A DNA stretch of 64,000 nucleotides from Burkholderiaceae bacterium 16 (lineage in GTDB: Bacteria; Pseudomonadota; Gammaproteobacteria; Burkholderiales; Burkholderiaceae). Both the position numbers and the translations under genes were made by a program. A model generated the notes under the pieces. It ran no database searches. It was not told the DNA's origin and was given only the letters and a program-made list of their open reading frames with translations. This document shows, piece by piece, positions 53,484 through 61,775 of the stretch (its first letter is position 1; every line of letters starts with the position of its first letter). The stretch covers positions 1-64,000 of the forward strand of contig JYOD01000113.1 in the NCBI GenBank assembly GCA_000955785.1, read 5' to 3'.

Positions 53484-54626
53484 CTAGCTTACCCGGCGAT
53501 AGAAATTGCCCGGCAGCCGCTCCACGGCGCCCGCCAGTTCCAGGTTCAGCAAGATAGCTGCCACCTGCTCGGGTGGCAGGGCGGTGCGGGCGCACAGCGC
53601 ATCGAGCGTGACGGGATCGTGGGTGAGCGTCAGGCCGAGGACATCGTCCAGCGCCGGCATCGGCGCAGGCAACACCGTCCCTACACCGGCGCCGCCCCAA
53701 CCGAGTTCCTCCAGCACATCGTGCGCGGTTTCCACCAGCTTGGCGCCCTGGCGTATCAGCAGGTGGCAGCCCTTGGACAGCGGCGCATGGATCGAGCGGG
53801 GAATGGCGTAGACCTCGCGCCCCATTTCTGCCGCCAGCCGCGCCGTGATCAGCGACCCCGAGCGCGCCGCAGCCTCCACCACCAGCACGCCGCGCGCCAG
53901 CGCCGCGATGATGCGATTGCGTTGGGGGAAATGATGACTGCGCCCCGGCGCGCCGAGCGGAAACTCGCTGAAGATGGCGCCATGGGCGGCAATGCGGTGG
54001 GCCGGTTCGCGGTGGCGGGCGGGATAGACCAGGTCGGCACCCGTGCCGATCACCGCCACGGTGCCGCCGATGCCCTCCAGCGCGCCGTCATGGGCAGCGC
54101 CATCGATCCCCAGCGCCAGTCCCGACACCACGGCCAGCCCGGCATCGGACAGCACGCGGGCGAAGCGCCGCGCGTCTTCCACGCCCTGCACCGTGGCGCT
54201 GCGCGCACCGACCATGGCCACGGCCGGATCGCCAAGCGCATCCAGCCGGCCTTTGATGTACAGCACCAGCGGGGGGTCGGAAAGGTCCAGCAAGGGGCGG
54301 GGATCGGCCGCGTCGGCCAGCGTCACCACATGGTTGCCGGGCTCGGCGGCCCAGGCCAGGGTACGCTCTACCAGCGCCATGGTGGTAGCGTCGGGCGGCG
54401 CTAGCAAGGCGCTCGCGTGCTTCTCGGGGATGACCGCCGCCAGCACGCTGACGCTCTGCGCCAGCAGTTGCCGCGGCAGCCCGAAGACGGCCAGCAACTG
54501 GCGCAGGGCGCCCGTACCGAGGCCGCGCACGCCCGTCAGCCGCAGCCACGCCTCGATGTCCGCGGCGTCGCGCGTGGTGGCCGGCGCCTGCACCGGACCG
54601 GCGCAGGCTGCTGCTGGCCCGGTCAA
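53484..54626 (-). CDS. dprA: DNA-processing protein DprA (Smf)
   Basis: 380 residues if TTG 54626 is used, which overlaps the lysM stop (TTGA); the true start is uncertain because no ribosome-binding site is clear. The Rossmann-like DprA core is present: VAMVGARSATVQG, GLAVVSGLALGIDGAAHDGAL, GTGADLVYPARH, FPQRNRIIAALARGVLVVEAAARSGSLITARLA and APLSKGCHLLIRQGAKLV. The C-terminal winged helix (about residues 315-375) is also visible. It loads RecA on incoming single-stranded DNA in natural transformation. Its presence suggests competence or at least DNA-uptake potential. Confidence 0.93.
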   Translation of the reverse strand: MTGPAAACAGPVQAPATTRDAADIEAWLRLTGVRGLGTGALRQLLAVFGLPRQLLAQSVSVLAAVIPEKHASALLAPPDATTMALVERTLAWAAEPGNHVVTLADAADPRPLLDLSDPPLVLYIKGRLDALGDPAVAMVGARSATVQGVEDARRFARVLSDAGLAVVSGLALGIDGAAHDGALEGIGGTVAVIGTGADLVYPARHREPAHRIAAHGAIFSEFPLGAPGRSHHFPQRNRIIAALARGVLVVEAAARSGSLITARLAAEMGREVYAIPRSIHAPLSKGCHLLIRQGAKLVETAHDVLEELGWGGAGVGTVLPAPMPALDDVLGLTLTHDPVTLDALCARTALPPEQVAAILLNLELAGAVERLPGNFYRRVS

Positions 54627-55795
54627 CGTGGCGAGGTCACGCGATCGCCAACCTCGATCGCGTTCGTGGCATCGGTGACCAGGGCATAGGCCACACCGGG
54701 GAACACCCGGAACACGAAGGCCAGGCCGTAGCGCTCGTCGGGCAGCAGGATGGGGCGATTGCCGTCGGTACGATCGGGCACCAACTGGCCGGCGCGGGAA
54801 AGCGCAACCACGTGGCCTGGCTCAAGGCCCGCGGTAGTGCCGAGGTTGAGCACCACCACCTGCTTGGCGCCGCCAAACTGCACGCCGCCATAGACCGCCG
54901 CGATGCGGCCATCGAGGGCGACTTCCGGGGCGCGGGGCACATAGCGCACCGGCTCGCGCGCGGGCTGGGGCATCAGCAAGGTGCCGGTGCCCATCTCCTG
55001 CTGCGCCTGTGTCACCTTGATGGTGGTCACCGCGTCGAAGCCTTCCGGCCGCCGCGACACGCGGACATTGCCTTGGTATTCGGCCTCGTAGCCCAGCACA
55101 ACACCGGTGACGGGGTCCTTGATCGGCTTGACCGGCCTGAAGGCCTGCCAGTCGCTGCCGATCACCGCCTCGGGCGGGGCGATGCCGCGCGCATAGGCGA
55201 TGTCGCCCATGGCCAGGTAGACCCGCGACTCGGGCAGGGCGAAGATGCGCGCCGAGGTCTCCAGCGTGCCCTGGTCCACCACCAGCGGGCGGATCAGGAA
55301 GGACTCGATGTCCTTGGCGGGAATGCTGGCGATGGCGCCTTCCGGGCCACCCACGCCGCGCACGCCCGGCGTGAGGCGCACCGTGCCGCCGGCGTCCGGG
55401 CTGGTCGAGAGCCAGGCGCGTCCGTCGCGCTGAATCAGGTACAGGACCTGGCCGGGATAGATCAGGTGAGGATTATGGATCTGCTGCCGGTTCATGCCCC
55501 ACAGTTCGGGCCAGCGCCAGGGCTGGCGCAGGAAGCGGCCCGATATCCCCCAGAGCGTGTCGCCACCGCGCACCACGTACTGCTGTGGCGCGTCCGGTGC
55601 CAGGTCGGTGGCGGGTATGCCTTGCTGCCCGGTGACAGTGGCCTGGGCCAGCTGGGCAGGGGTTACGGTAAGCTCAGCGGCATGGACTGGCGCCCCGGCG
55701 GCGGCAGTGATGCCAGCCGCACACAACATCAATCGGGCAAACGCGTGCAGCCTGCGGCCCGGCGCCGCCTGGTGTTCTTTGGTAAGATCGCGCAT
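54623..55795 (-). CDS. LysM domain peptidoglycan-binding protein
   Basis: 390 residues from ATG 55795. The N-terminal signal peptide (LMLCAAGITAAAGAPVHAAE) sits after a basic, fairly long n-region. One LysM domain at about residues 72-125 (QYVVRGGDTLWGISGRFLRQPWRWPELWGMNRQQIHNPHLIYPGQVLYL) is of the long type typical for Burkholderiales. The rest is a conserved region of unknown function. It should bind peptidoglycan in the periplasm. It is upstream of and overlaps dprA, and is divergent from def, an arrangement common in this order. Confidence 0.88.
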   Translation of the reverse strand: MRDLTKEHQAAPGRRLHAFARLMLCAAGITAAAGAPVHAAELTVTPAQLAQATVTGQQGIPATDLAPDAPQQYVVRGGDTLWGISGRFLRQPWRWPELWGMNRQQIHNPHLIYPGQVLYLIQRDGRAWLSTSPDAGGTVRLTPGVRGVGGPEGAIASIPAKDIESFLIRPLVVDQGTLETSARIFALPESRVYLAMGDIAYARGIAPPEAVIGSDWQAFRPVKPIKDPVTGVVLGYEAEYQGNVRVSRRPEGFDAVTTIKVTQAQQEMGTGTLLMPQPAREPVRYVPRAPEVALDGRIAAVYGGVQFGGAKQVVVLNLGTTAGLEPGHVVALSRAGQLVPDRTDGNRPILLPDERYGLAFVFRVFPGVAYALVTDATNAIEVGDRVTSPR

Positions 55796-55957
55796 TTTCT
55801 CGAACCGGCTGGCAGAACAGCCGGATTGACCCTGGAGAGCGTGCCTATTGCGGCGCGCCTTGAATTTTTGTACTTGCGCCCCGATTCTGCATGTAAACAC
55901 CCGTAGCCGCAACGCGCGGGTCACATGTGTGAGCGGCAGGCGTTGCGCCCCAGCATC

Positions 55958-56473
55958 ATGGCTAAACTCGATATCCTGACCTACCCCGATCCCCGCCTGC
56001 ATATCGTGGCAAAACCGGTTGCCGTGGTGGACGACCGCATCCGCAAGCTGGTGCAGGACATGGCCGAGACCATGTACGAAGCACCGGGCATCGGCCTGGC
56101 CGCAACTCAGGTGGACGTGCACGAGCAAGTGGTGGTGATCGACATCTCCGAAACCCGCGACGCGCTGCAAGTCTTCATCAACCCGGAAATCCTCTGGTCC
56201 AGCGAAACCCGCAAGGTATCGGAAGAGGGCTGCCTGTCGGTGCCCGAGGTCTACGACCGCGTGGAGCGCCCGGACCATGTGCGCGTGCGCGCCCTCAACG
56301 AAAAGGGCGAGAGCTTCGAGATCGAAGCTGGCGATCTGCTGGCCGTGTGTATCCAGCACGAGATGGATCACCTCAAGGGCAAGGTCTTCGTCGAGTACCT
56401 TTCACCGCTCAAGCTCCAGCGTATCAAGTCCAAGCTGGTCAAGCTGCATAAGCGCGAACGCACCCGCATGTAA
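55958..56473 (+). CDS. def: peptide deformylase
   Basis: 171 residues from ATG 55958 ([14 protein letters not shown]). All three catalytic motifs are present: GIGLAATQ (44-51), EGCLSVP with metal ligand Cys92, and HEMDHLKG with His134, Glu135 and His138. It removes the formyl group from nascent proteins. It is followed by fmt, the enzyme that adds the formyl group to initiator tRNA, 110 bases downstream; the pair is a classic operon. Confidence 0.97.
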   Translation: MAKLDILTYPDPRLHIVAKPVAVVDDRIRKLVQDMAETMYEAPGIGLAATQVDVHEQVVVIDISETRDALQVFINPEILWSSETRKVSEEGCLSVPEVYDRVERPDHVRVRALNEKGESFEIEAGDLLAVCIQHEMDHLKGKVFVEYLSPLKLQRIKSKLVKLHKRERTRM

Positions 56474-56583
56474 GGTAGCCGCGGCCGGACGCCCCGGCAC
56501 CGGTCTGCTATCGTATTGCCTTCCCGATGAATCAAGTTGCCGGCCGCTGATGCGGCCGGTGCCGCTTTATGCCGGAGCGCGCC

Positions 56584-57597
56584 ATGTCCCAAGCCGCAAG
56601 CCCAACCCAAGCGCTGCGCGTAGCCTTTGCCGGCACGCCCGAATTCGCCCGCGTGGCGCTCCAGGCCATCCATGAGGCCGGCTTCCCCGTCGTGGCCGTG
56701 CTCAGCCAGCCCGACCGCCCTGCGGGCCGCGGCATGCAACTGCAGGCCAGCCCCGTCAAGCAGTACGCGCTGGAGCATGGTCTGGGCCCGGTGCTGCAGC
56801 CGCGCTCCCTACGCCGCAACGGTAAGTACCCGGAGGAAGCCGGCGCCGCGGTGGATACGCTGGCGCAGATTGCGCCGGACGTCATGGTAGTGGCCGCCTA
56901 CGGCCTGATCCTGCCGGCCGAGGTGCTGGCGTTGCCGCGCCACGGCTGCCTCAATATCCATGCCTCGCTGCTGCCGCGCTGGCGCGGCGCGGCGCCCATC
57001 CACCGCGCCATCGAGGCCGGCGACGCGCAAACTGGCATCACGCTGATGCAGATGGACGAAGGCCTGGATACCGGCGCGATGATCCAGGGCGAAACGGTGC
57101 CGATCGGGCCCGACGACACCACCGGCACGCTGCACGACACGCTGGCCGCGCTGGGCGGCCGCATGGTGGTGGACGCGCTGCGCCGGCTCGCCGCTGGCCA
57201 GCCGCTACCCGGCACGCCGCAGCCTGCCGAGGGCGTCACCTATGCCGAAAAGATCGCCAAGGAAGAAGCGCCGCTGGACCTGCGCCGCCCGGCCACGGCA
57301 CTGGCCAGCCAGGTGCGCGCCTTCAATCCCTTCCCCGGCGCCACCGTGCAGGTCGACCAGACCGTCATCAAGTGCTGGCAGGCCCAGGCGATGGAAGCCG
57401 CGCCCGGTCTGCGGCAGACGCCGGGCACTGTGCTGGGCGCGGATGCCGACGGCGTGGTGATCGCCTGCGGCGAGGGCGCGCTGCGCGTGGCCGAGCTGCA
57501 GAAGCCGGGCGGCCGCAGGCTGCCGGCCCAGCAGTTCCTGCAGGGCATGCCGCTGCCGGCTGGCACCCGCTGCGCCGTGCCGGAAGGCAAGGCATAA
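56584..57597 (+). CDS. fmt: methionyl-tRNA formyltransferase
   Basis: 337 residues from ATG 56584, with GGAG seven bases upstream. The N-terminal formyltransferase fold has [14 protein letters not shown]. The catalytic segment [26 protein letters not shown] contains the Asn/His pair, with Asp in [16 protein letters not shown]. The C-terminal OB-like tRNA-binding domain (about residues 215-330) is complete. It uses 10-formyl-THF to formylate Met-tRNAfMet. It is the second gene after def. Confidence 0.96.
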   Translation: MSQAASPTQALRVAFAGTPEFARVALQAIHEAGFPVVAVLSQPDRPAGRGMQLQASPVKQYALEHGLGPVLQPRSLRRNGKYPEEAGAAVDTLAQIAPDVMVVAAYGLILPAEVLALPRHGCLNIHASLLPRWRGAAPIHRAIEAGDAQTGITLMQMDEGLDTGAMIQGETVPIGPDDTTGTLHDTLAALGGRMVVDALRRLAAGQPLPGTPQPAEGVTYAEKIAKEEAPLDLRRPATALASQVRAFNPFPGATVQVDQTVIKCWQAQAMEAAPGLRQTPGTVLGADADGVVIACGEGALRVAELQKPGGRRLPAQQFLQGMPLPAGTRCAVPEGKA

Positions 57598-57640
57598 TCG
57601 GCACCTGCCCGCCATTACCAATCCAGCAGCCAGGAATCCC

Positions 57641-58282
57641 ATGCTCGGTATTACTGACTTCCCCCTGTTCGTCGGCGCCGTCTTCCTGCTCAATGTGACA
57701 CCCGGACCGGACACCGCCTATATCGTCGGGCGCAGCGTCGCGCAGGGCAGGGCGGCGGGCGTGGTCTCGGCGCTCGGCGTCAGCGCCGGCTGCTGCGTGC
57801 ACTCGCTGGCCATCGCCTTTGGCCTGACCGCCTTGCTGGCGGCGTCGGCCACCGCCTTTACCGTGATCAAGTTTGCCGGCGCGGCCTATCTGGTGTGGCT
57901 GGGGCTGCGCCTAATCCGCCAGCAATCGACGCCCCGGGAGGCAAGCGCGGCCCCCGCCGCGCAGCCGGGTACGCGCGGCCTACGCGCCTTGTTCATGCAG
58001 GGCTTCCTGACCAATGTGCTGAATCCGAAGGTGATCCTGTTCTTCATTTCCTTCTTTCCGCAGTTCGTCGACCGTCATGCCGGGCATCAAGCTCTGGCAT
58101 TCCTGGCACTGGGCGGCGTCATGGTGCTGATGTCGACACTGTGGAACGGCCTGGTCGCATGGATGGCGGGCACCCTGACCCGCCGCGCGAGCGAGGCGCC
58201 CCGGCTGAAGTGCTGGCTGGATCGCATTGTTGGCGCCGCGTTCATCGGGCTGGGTGCCCGCCTGGCGCTAGCTCAGCGCTAA
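57641..58282 (+). CDS. LysE/RhtB family exporter
   Basis: 213 residues with six predicted TM helices. The N-terminal pattern FVGAVFLLNVTPGPDTAYIVGRSVAQGRAAG is the LysE/RhtB signature (TPGPD). The helix-2 segment LGVSAGCCVHSLAIAFGL and the FMQGFLTNVLNPKVILFFISFFPQF motif are also typical. It probably exports amino acids such as homoserine/threonine or lysine-like compounds. It lies between fmt and htpX on the plus strand, 43 bases after fmt. Confidence 0.92.
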   Translation: MLGITDFPLFVGAVFLLNVTPGPDTAYIVGRSVAQGRAAGVVSALGVSAGCCVHSLAIAFGLTALLAASATAFTVIKFAGAAYLVWLGLRLIRQQSTPREASAAPAAQPGTRGLRALFMQGFLTNVLNPKVILFFISFFPQFVDRHAGHQALAFLALGGVMVLMSTLWNGLVAWMAGTLTRRASEAPRLKCWLDRIVGAAFIGLGARLALAQR

Positions 58283-58468
58283 GTTCCCCCTGGCCGACAA
58301 ACGGCCCAAGGCGTTGTTAACCGTGGTACTGCTCTATTTTTAGGCAGCCCACGGTTGAATTTCCGCCCAGGGGTACCATCTAATCATCACCGCGTCGCGC
58401 TTCGCAGGTCTGGCCAGCCCGGCCCGCCGGGTGCGCGCTCGAGGATGATTTTTTCGGAGATCACGACA

Positions 58469-59329
58469 ATGTTCAACTGGGTCAAGACCTTCATGCTGAT
58501 GGCGGCCATCACGGCGCTGTTCATCGTCATCGGCGGCATGATCGGTGGCCGCAGCGGCATGATGTTCGCGCTGATCATGGCGCTGGGCATGAACTTCTTC
58601 TCTTACTGGTTCTCAGACAAGATGGTCCTGCGCATGTACAACGCGCAGGAAGTCGACGCGAGCACGGCGCCGCAGTTCTATGGCATGGTGCAGGAGCTGG
58701 CGCAGCGCGCCCAGTTGCCGATGCCGCGGGTGTACCTGATCAACGAGGACGCGCCCAATGCCTTTGCCACCGGCCGTAATCCGGAGCATGCGGCCGTCGC
58801 CGCCACCACCGGCATCCTGCGCGTGCTGTCGGAGCGCGAGCTGCGCGGCGTGATGGCGCACGAGCTGGCCCACGTGCAGCACCGCGACATTCTGATCTCG
58901 ACCATTGCCGCCACCATGGCCGGCGCGATTGCCGCACTGGCCAACTTCGCCATGTTCTTCGGCGGGCGCGACGAGAACGGCAACCGCTCCAATCCCATCG
59001 CCAGCATCGCCGTGGCAATCCTGGCGCCGCTGGCGGCCTCGCTGATCCAGATGGCGATCTCGCGCGCCCGCGAGTTCGAGGCCGACCGTGGCGGCGCCAC
59101 GATCAGCGGCGATCCTCAGGCGCTGGCGATGGCGCTCGACAAGATCCACCGCTATGCCCAGGGCATTCCCTTCCAGACGGCGGAAGCGCACCCCGCGACC
59201 GCGCAGATGATGATCATGAACCCGCTCTCGGGCAGCGGCATCGCCAACCTGTTCTCGACCCACCCGGCCACCGAGGAGCGCGTGGCGCGGCTGATGCAGA
59301 TGGCCCAGACCGGGGTCTACCCGGTTTAG
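58469..59329 (+). CDS. htpX: membrane zinc metalloprotease HtpX
   Basis: 286 residues from ATG 58469 (MFNWVKTF...), with GGAG nine bases upstream; an upstream in-frame start at MIFSEI is less likely. Two N-terminal TM helices (about residues 5-23 and 30-48), the zinc motif HELAH (131-135), two more TM helices (about 148-168 and 183-205), then the glutamate ligand in [10 protein letters not shown]. It degrades misfolded inner-membrane proteins together with FtsH. It is monocistronic, with a terminator. Confidence 0.96.
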   Translation: MFNWVKTFMLMAAITALFIVIGGMIGGRSGMMFALIMALGMNFFSYWFSDKMVLRMYNAQEVDASTAPQFYGMVQELAQRAQLPMPRVYLINEDAPNAFATGRNPEHAAVAATTGILRVLSERELRGVMAHELAHVQHRDILISTIAATMAGAIAALANFAMFFGGRDENGNRSNPIASIAVAILAPLAASLIQMAISRAREFEADRGGATISGDPQALAMALDKIHRYAQGIPFQTAEAHPATAQMMIMNPLSGSGIANLFSTHPATEERVARLMQMAQTGVYPV

Positions 59330-59409
59330 GGTCGGTTCAAGCCCTCCCGTTGCTCCAGGCGCCGGCCAGCAGGGCGCAAAAAAGCCGACCCTGGGCACAT
59401 ACAGGGTAA

Positions 59410-59453
59410 ACTGCCCGCCGTGCTTCCCTTCGAAGCGGCGGGCAGTGTTTTTT
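59410..59453 (+). terminator. intrinsic terminator after htpX
   Basis: ACTGCCCGCCG (59410-59420) and CGGCGGGCAGT (59436-59446) form a perfect 11-bp stem, followed by G and six T. It ends htpX before the rsmB operon. Confidence 0.85.
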
Positions 59454-59539
59454 CCGGCCCCGCCCGGCCTTGCCGCCAGTCCACGCCGCTTGCGGCTTGC
59501 CTTTGCCACCCCGCGTTACCGTCTCACTGCCTCACTGTC

Positions 59540-60892
59540 ATGCGCCTGCCACACGAATCACTCGCCTTCCAGATGCTCGCCGCCGCGGCCGCCGTACGCG
59601 GCGTCAACGAAGGCAGCGCGCTGCCGCTGGCCATCGACAACGCCGCCGCGCAATACCGCCTGGACCGCGTGCGCGACGCGGCCACGCGCGGCGCCTTGCA
59701 GGACCTGGCTTACCGTACCATGCGCCAGTTCGGCACGGCGCGCGCGCTGGTCACCAAACTGGTGACCCGGCCGCCCGGCGCGCTGGTGGATTCGCTGCTG
59801 GCGGTGGCGCTGGCGCTGCTGGTCGAGGATGAGCAGGGTGAGGGCGGCTATACGGAGTTCACCGTGGTGGACCAGGCCGTCAGCGCCGCCGCCTCCGAGC
59901 CCAAGACGGCTCATGCGCGCGGGCTGGTGAACGCCGTGCTGCGCCGTTTCCTGCGCGAGCGCAAGGCGCTGCTGGCCGAAGTGCGCCAGGACGACGAGGC
60001 GCGCTGGAACCTGCCCGCATGGTGGCTGGACGCGCTGCGCAAGGCTTACCCGGACCAGTGGACCGCGCTGGCCGAAAGCGCCAACGTGCGTCCGCCCATG
60101 ACCCTGCGCGTCAATACCGCGCGGGTCACGGTCGCCGAGTATCTCAAGCGCGTGGCCAACGCCGGCATGGCTGGCGTGGCCATCGGTCCGCAGGCGGTCA
60201 GGCTGGTGCGCGCGTTTCCCGTGTCGCAGATCCCCGGGTTTGCCGAGGGAGACGTTTCGGTGCAGGACGCCGGCGCGCAACTGGCCGCGCCGCTGCTGGA
60301 CCTGGCCGATGGTCAGCGCGTGCTCGATGCCTGCGCCGCGCCCGGCGGCAAGACCGGCCACATCCTGGAATTGGCCAAGGTCGAGGTGACGGCGCTCGAG
60401 AGCGATGGCCAGCGTGCCACGCGCATCGACGAGAACCTCGCGCGCCTGGGTCAGCAAGCCACCGTGGTGGTGGGCGACGCGAGCCGCCCGCAGGACTGGT
60501 GGGATAACCGCCAATACGATCGCATCCTCGCCGATGTGCCTTGTTCCGCTTCGGGCATCGTGCGCCGCCATCCGGATATCCGCTGGCTGCGCCGCGAGGT
60601 GGACATTCCCCGCCTGGTGACCGAGCAGCGGCGCATCGTGTCGCAACTCTGGAGCCTGCTCAAGCCGGGCGGCATCCTGGTTTATGTCACCTGTTCTATT
60701 TTCCCAACGGAGGGCGAAGAGCAGGCGCGCTGGTTTGGTGCACAGCTACCAGATGCGATACGATTGCAGGCGCCAGGCCAGATGCTGCCTGGCAACAAGG
60801 ACCAGGTGTCCGGCGGCGGCAATGCCAGCCAGGAAGGCCTGCCCACCGACCACGATGGCTTCTTCTACGCCCGCTTCCAGAAACGACCCTGA
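59540..60892 (+). CDS. rsmB: 16S rRNA (cytosine-967 C5) methyltransferase RsmB
   Basis: 450 residues from ATG 59540. The N-terminal NusB-like RNA-binding domain covers about residues 1-145 and ends in ARGLVNAVLRRFLRER. The SAM motif I is VLDACAAPGGKTGHILEL. The two catalytic cysteines are in DVPCSASGIVRRHPDIRW and VTCSIFPTEGEEQ, as in NOL1/NOP2/Sun enzymes. It methylates C967 of 16S rRNA. It is upstream of the DUF4390 and ntrY genes, the order normal for Burkholderiaceae. Confidence 0.95.
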   Translation: MRLPHESLAFQMLAAAAAVRGVNEGSALPLAIDNAAAQYRLDRVRDAATRGALQDLAYRTMRQFGTARALVTKLVTRPPGALVDSLLAVALALLVEDEQGEGGYTEFTVVDQAVSAAASEPKTAHARGLVNAVLRRFLRERKALLAEVRQDDEARWNLPAWWLDALRKAYPDQWTALAESANVRPPMTLRVNTARVTVAEYLKRVANAGMAGVAIGPQAVRLVRAFPVSQIPGFAEGDVSVQDAGAQLAAPLLDLADGQRVLDACAAPGGKTGHILELAKVEVTALESDGQRATRIDENLARLGQQATVVVGDASRPQDWWDNRQYDRILADVPCSASGIVRRHPDIRWLRREVDIPRLVTEQRRIVSQLWSLLKPGGILVYVTCSIFPTEGEEQARWFGAQLPDAIRLQAPGQMLPGNKDQVSGGGNASQEGLPTDHDGFFYARFQKRP

Positions 60893-60911
60893 CCGATCCC
60901 TATCGATCCCA

Positions 60912-61775
60912 ATGCCGAGCCCGCTTCGCTTGTTCGTCCTTCGCGTCCCTGACGACAGTGCGTACGTGCCCGTGGCGGCAGGTAGTGCAATAGCCGGCGC
61001 TGCGCGCAGAGCGCGTACGTGGCTGGCAGCCTGGCGGCTTGCGTCGGCGATCATGCTGTGCGTGCTGATGGTGTTGTCGGGAGCGGCGCGCGCCGATGGC
61101 ATCGAAGTCAACGAAGCGCGCATCGAGTACCAGGACGGCGGCTTCGATCTTGCCGCGAGCTTCGATTTCGAATTGCCGCCACCGCTCGAAGACGCGCTGA
61201 ACAAAGGTATCTCGCTGTATTTCGTGGTCGATTTCCAGCTCACCCGTCCACGCTGGTACTGGTTCGATGAAAAGCCGGTCAATGCCAGCCGCAGCGTGCG
61301 GCTGTCCTACCATCCGCTCACGCGCCAGTACCGCGTTTCCACCGGCGGCCTGCAACTGCCGTTCATGCGGCTAAAGGGCGCGCTGCAATTCATCCAGCGC
61401 GTGCGTGGCTGGCGCGTGTTCGAGCGCAATATGGTCAAGCCGGGCGAGACCTACCAGGCCGAAACGCGCATGCGCCTGGACCTGACGCAACTGCCCAAGC
61501 CGTTCCAGATCAACGCCGTCAATACGCGCGAATGGAACCTGGCATCGGAATGGCGCCGCTTTAATTTCACTGTGCCCACCGAATTCCCGCAGCCACCCGC
61601 GCCCACGCCGTCGCCTCCGGTGTTGCCAGTACCGGCGCCGCCCCCCGTGCCAGGGCCGGCATCCGCCGCGTCCGCCGCGGTGGCCGGCGAAACGCGCGCG
61701 GTACCTTTCGCGCAGACCGTATCGACCGTGCTCTCCCCCAATACCCTGGTGCAGCCGGCCGCGGGCCAGCCATGA
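60912..61775 (+). CDS. DUF4390 domain protein, exported
   Basis: 287 residues from ATG 60912; the exact start is uncertain because no clear ribosome-binding site is seen. A hydrophobic signal (ASAIMLCVLMVLSGAARADG) starts near residue 45, so a later start is possible. The DUF4390 domain follows (IEVNEARIEYQDGGFDLAASFDFELPPPLEDALNKGISLYFVVDFQLTRPRWYWFDE). The last 70 residues are Pro/Ala-rich. It is conserved directly upstream of ntrY in Betaproteobacteria, and its stop overlaps the ntrY ATG (ATGA). The function is unknown but linked to NtrYX by context. Confidence 0.88.
   Translation: MPSPLRLFVLRVPDDSAYVPVAAGSAIAGAARRARTWLAAWRLASAIMLCVLMVLSGAARADGIEVNEARIEYQDGGFDLAASFDFELPPPLEDALNKGISLYFVVDFQLTRPRWYWFDEKPVNASRSVRLSYHPLTRQYRVSTGGLQLPFMRLKGALQFIQRVRGWRVFERNMVKPGETYQAETRMRLDLTQLPKPFQINAVNTREWNLASEWRRFNFTVPTEFPQPPAPTPSPPVLPVPAPPPVPGPASAASAAVAGETRAVPFAQTVSTVLSPNTLVQPAAGQP

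Noticed and set aside
58316-58356. AACCGTGG/CCACGGTT hairpin between lysE and htpX as a terminator
   Set aside because: The loop is long and no T-run follows the stem; it may be a leader structure but I cannot support a call.
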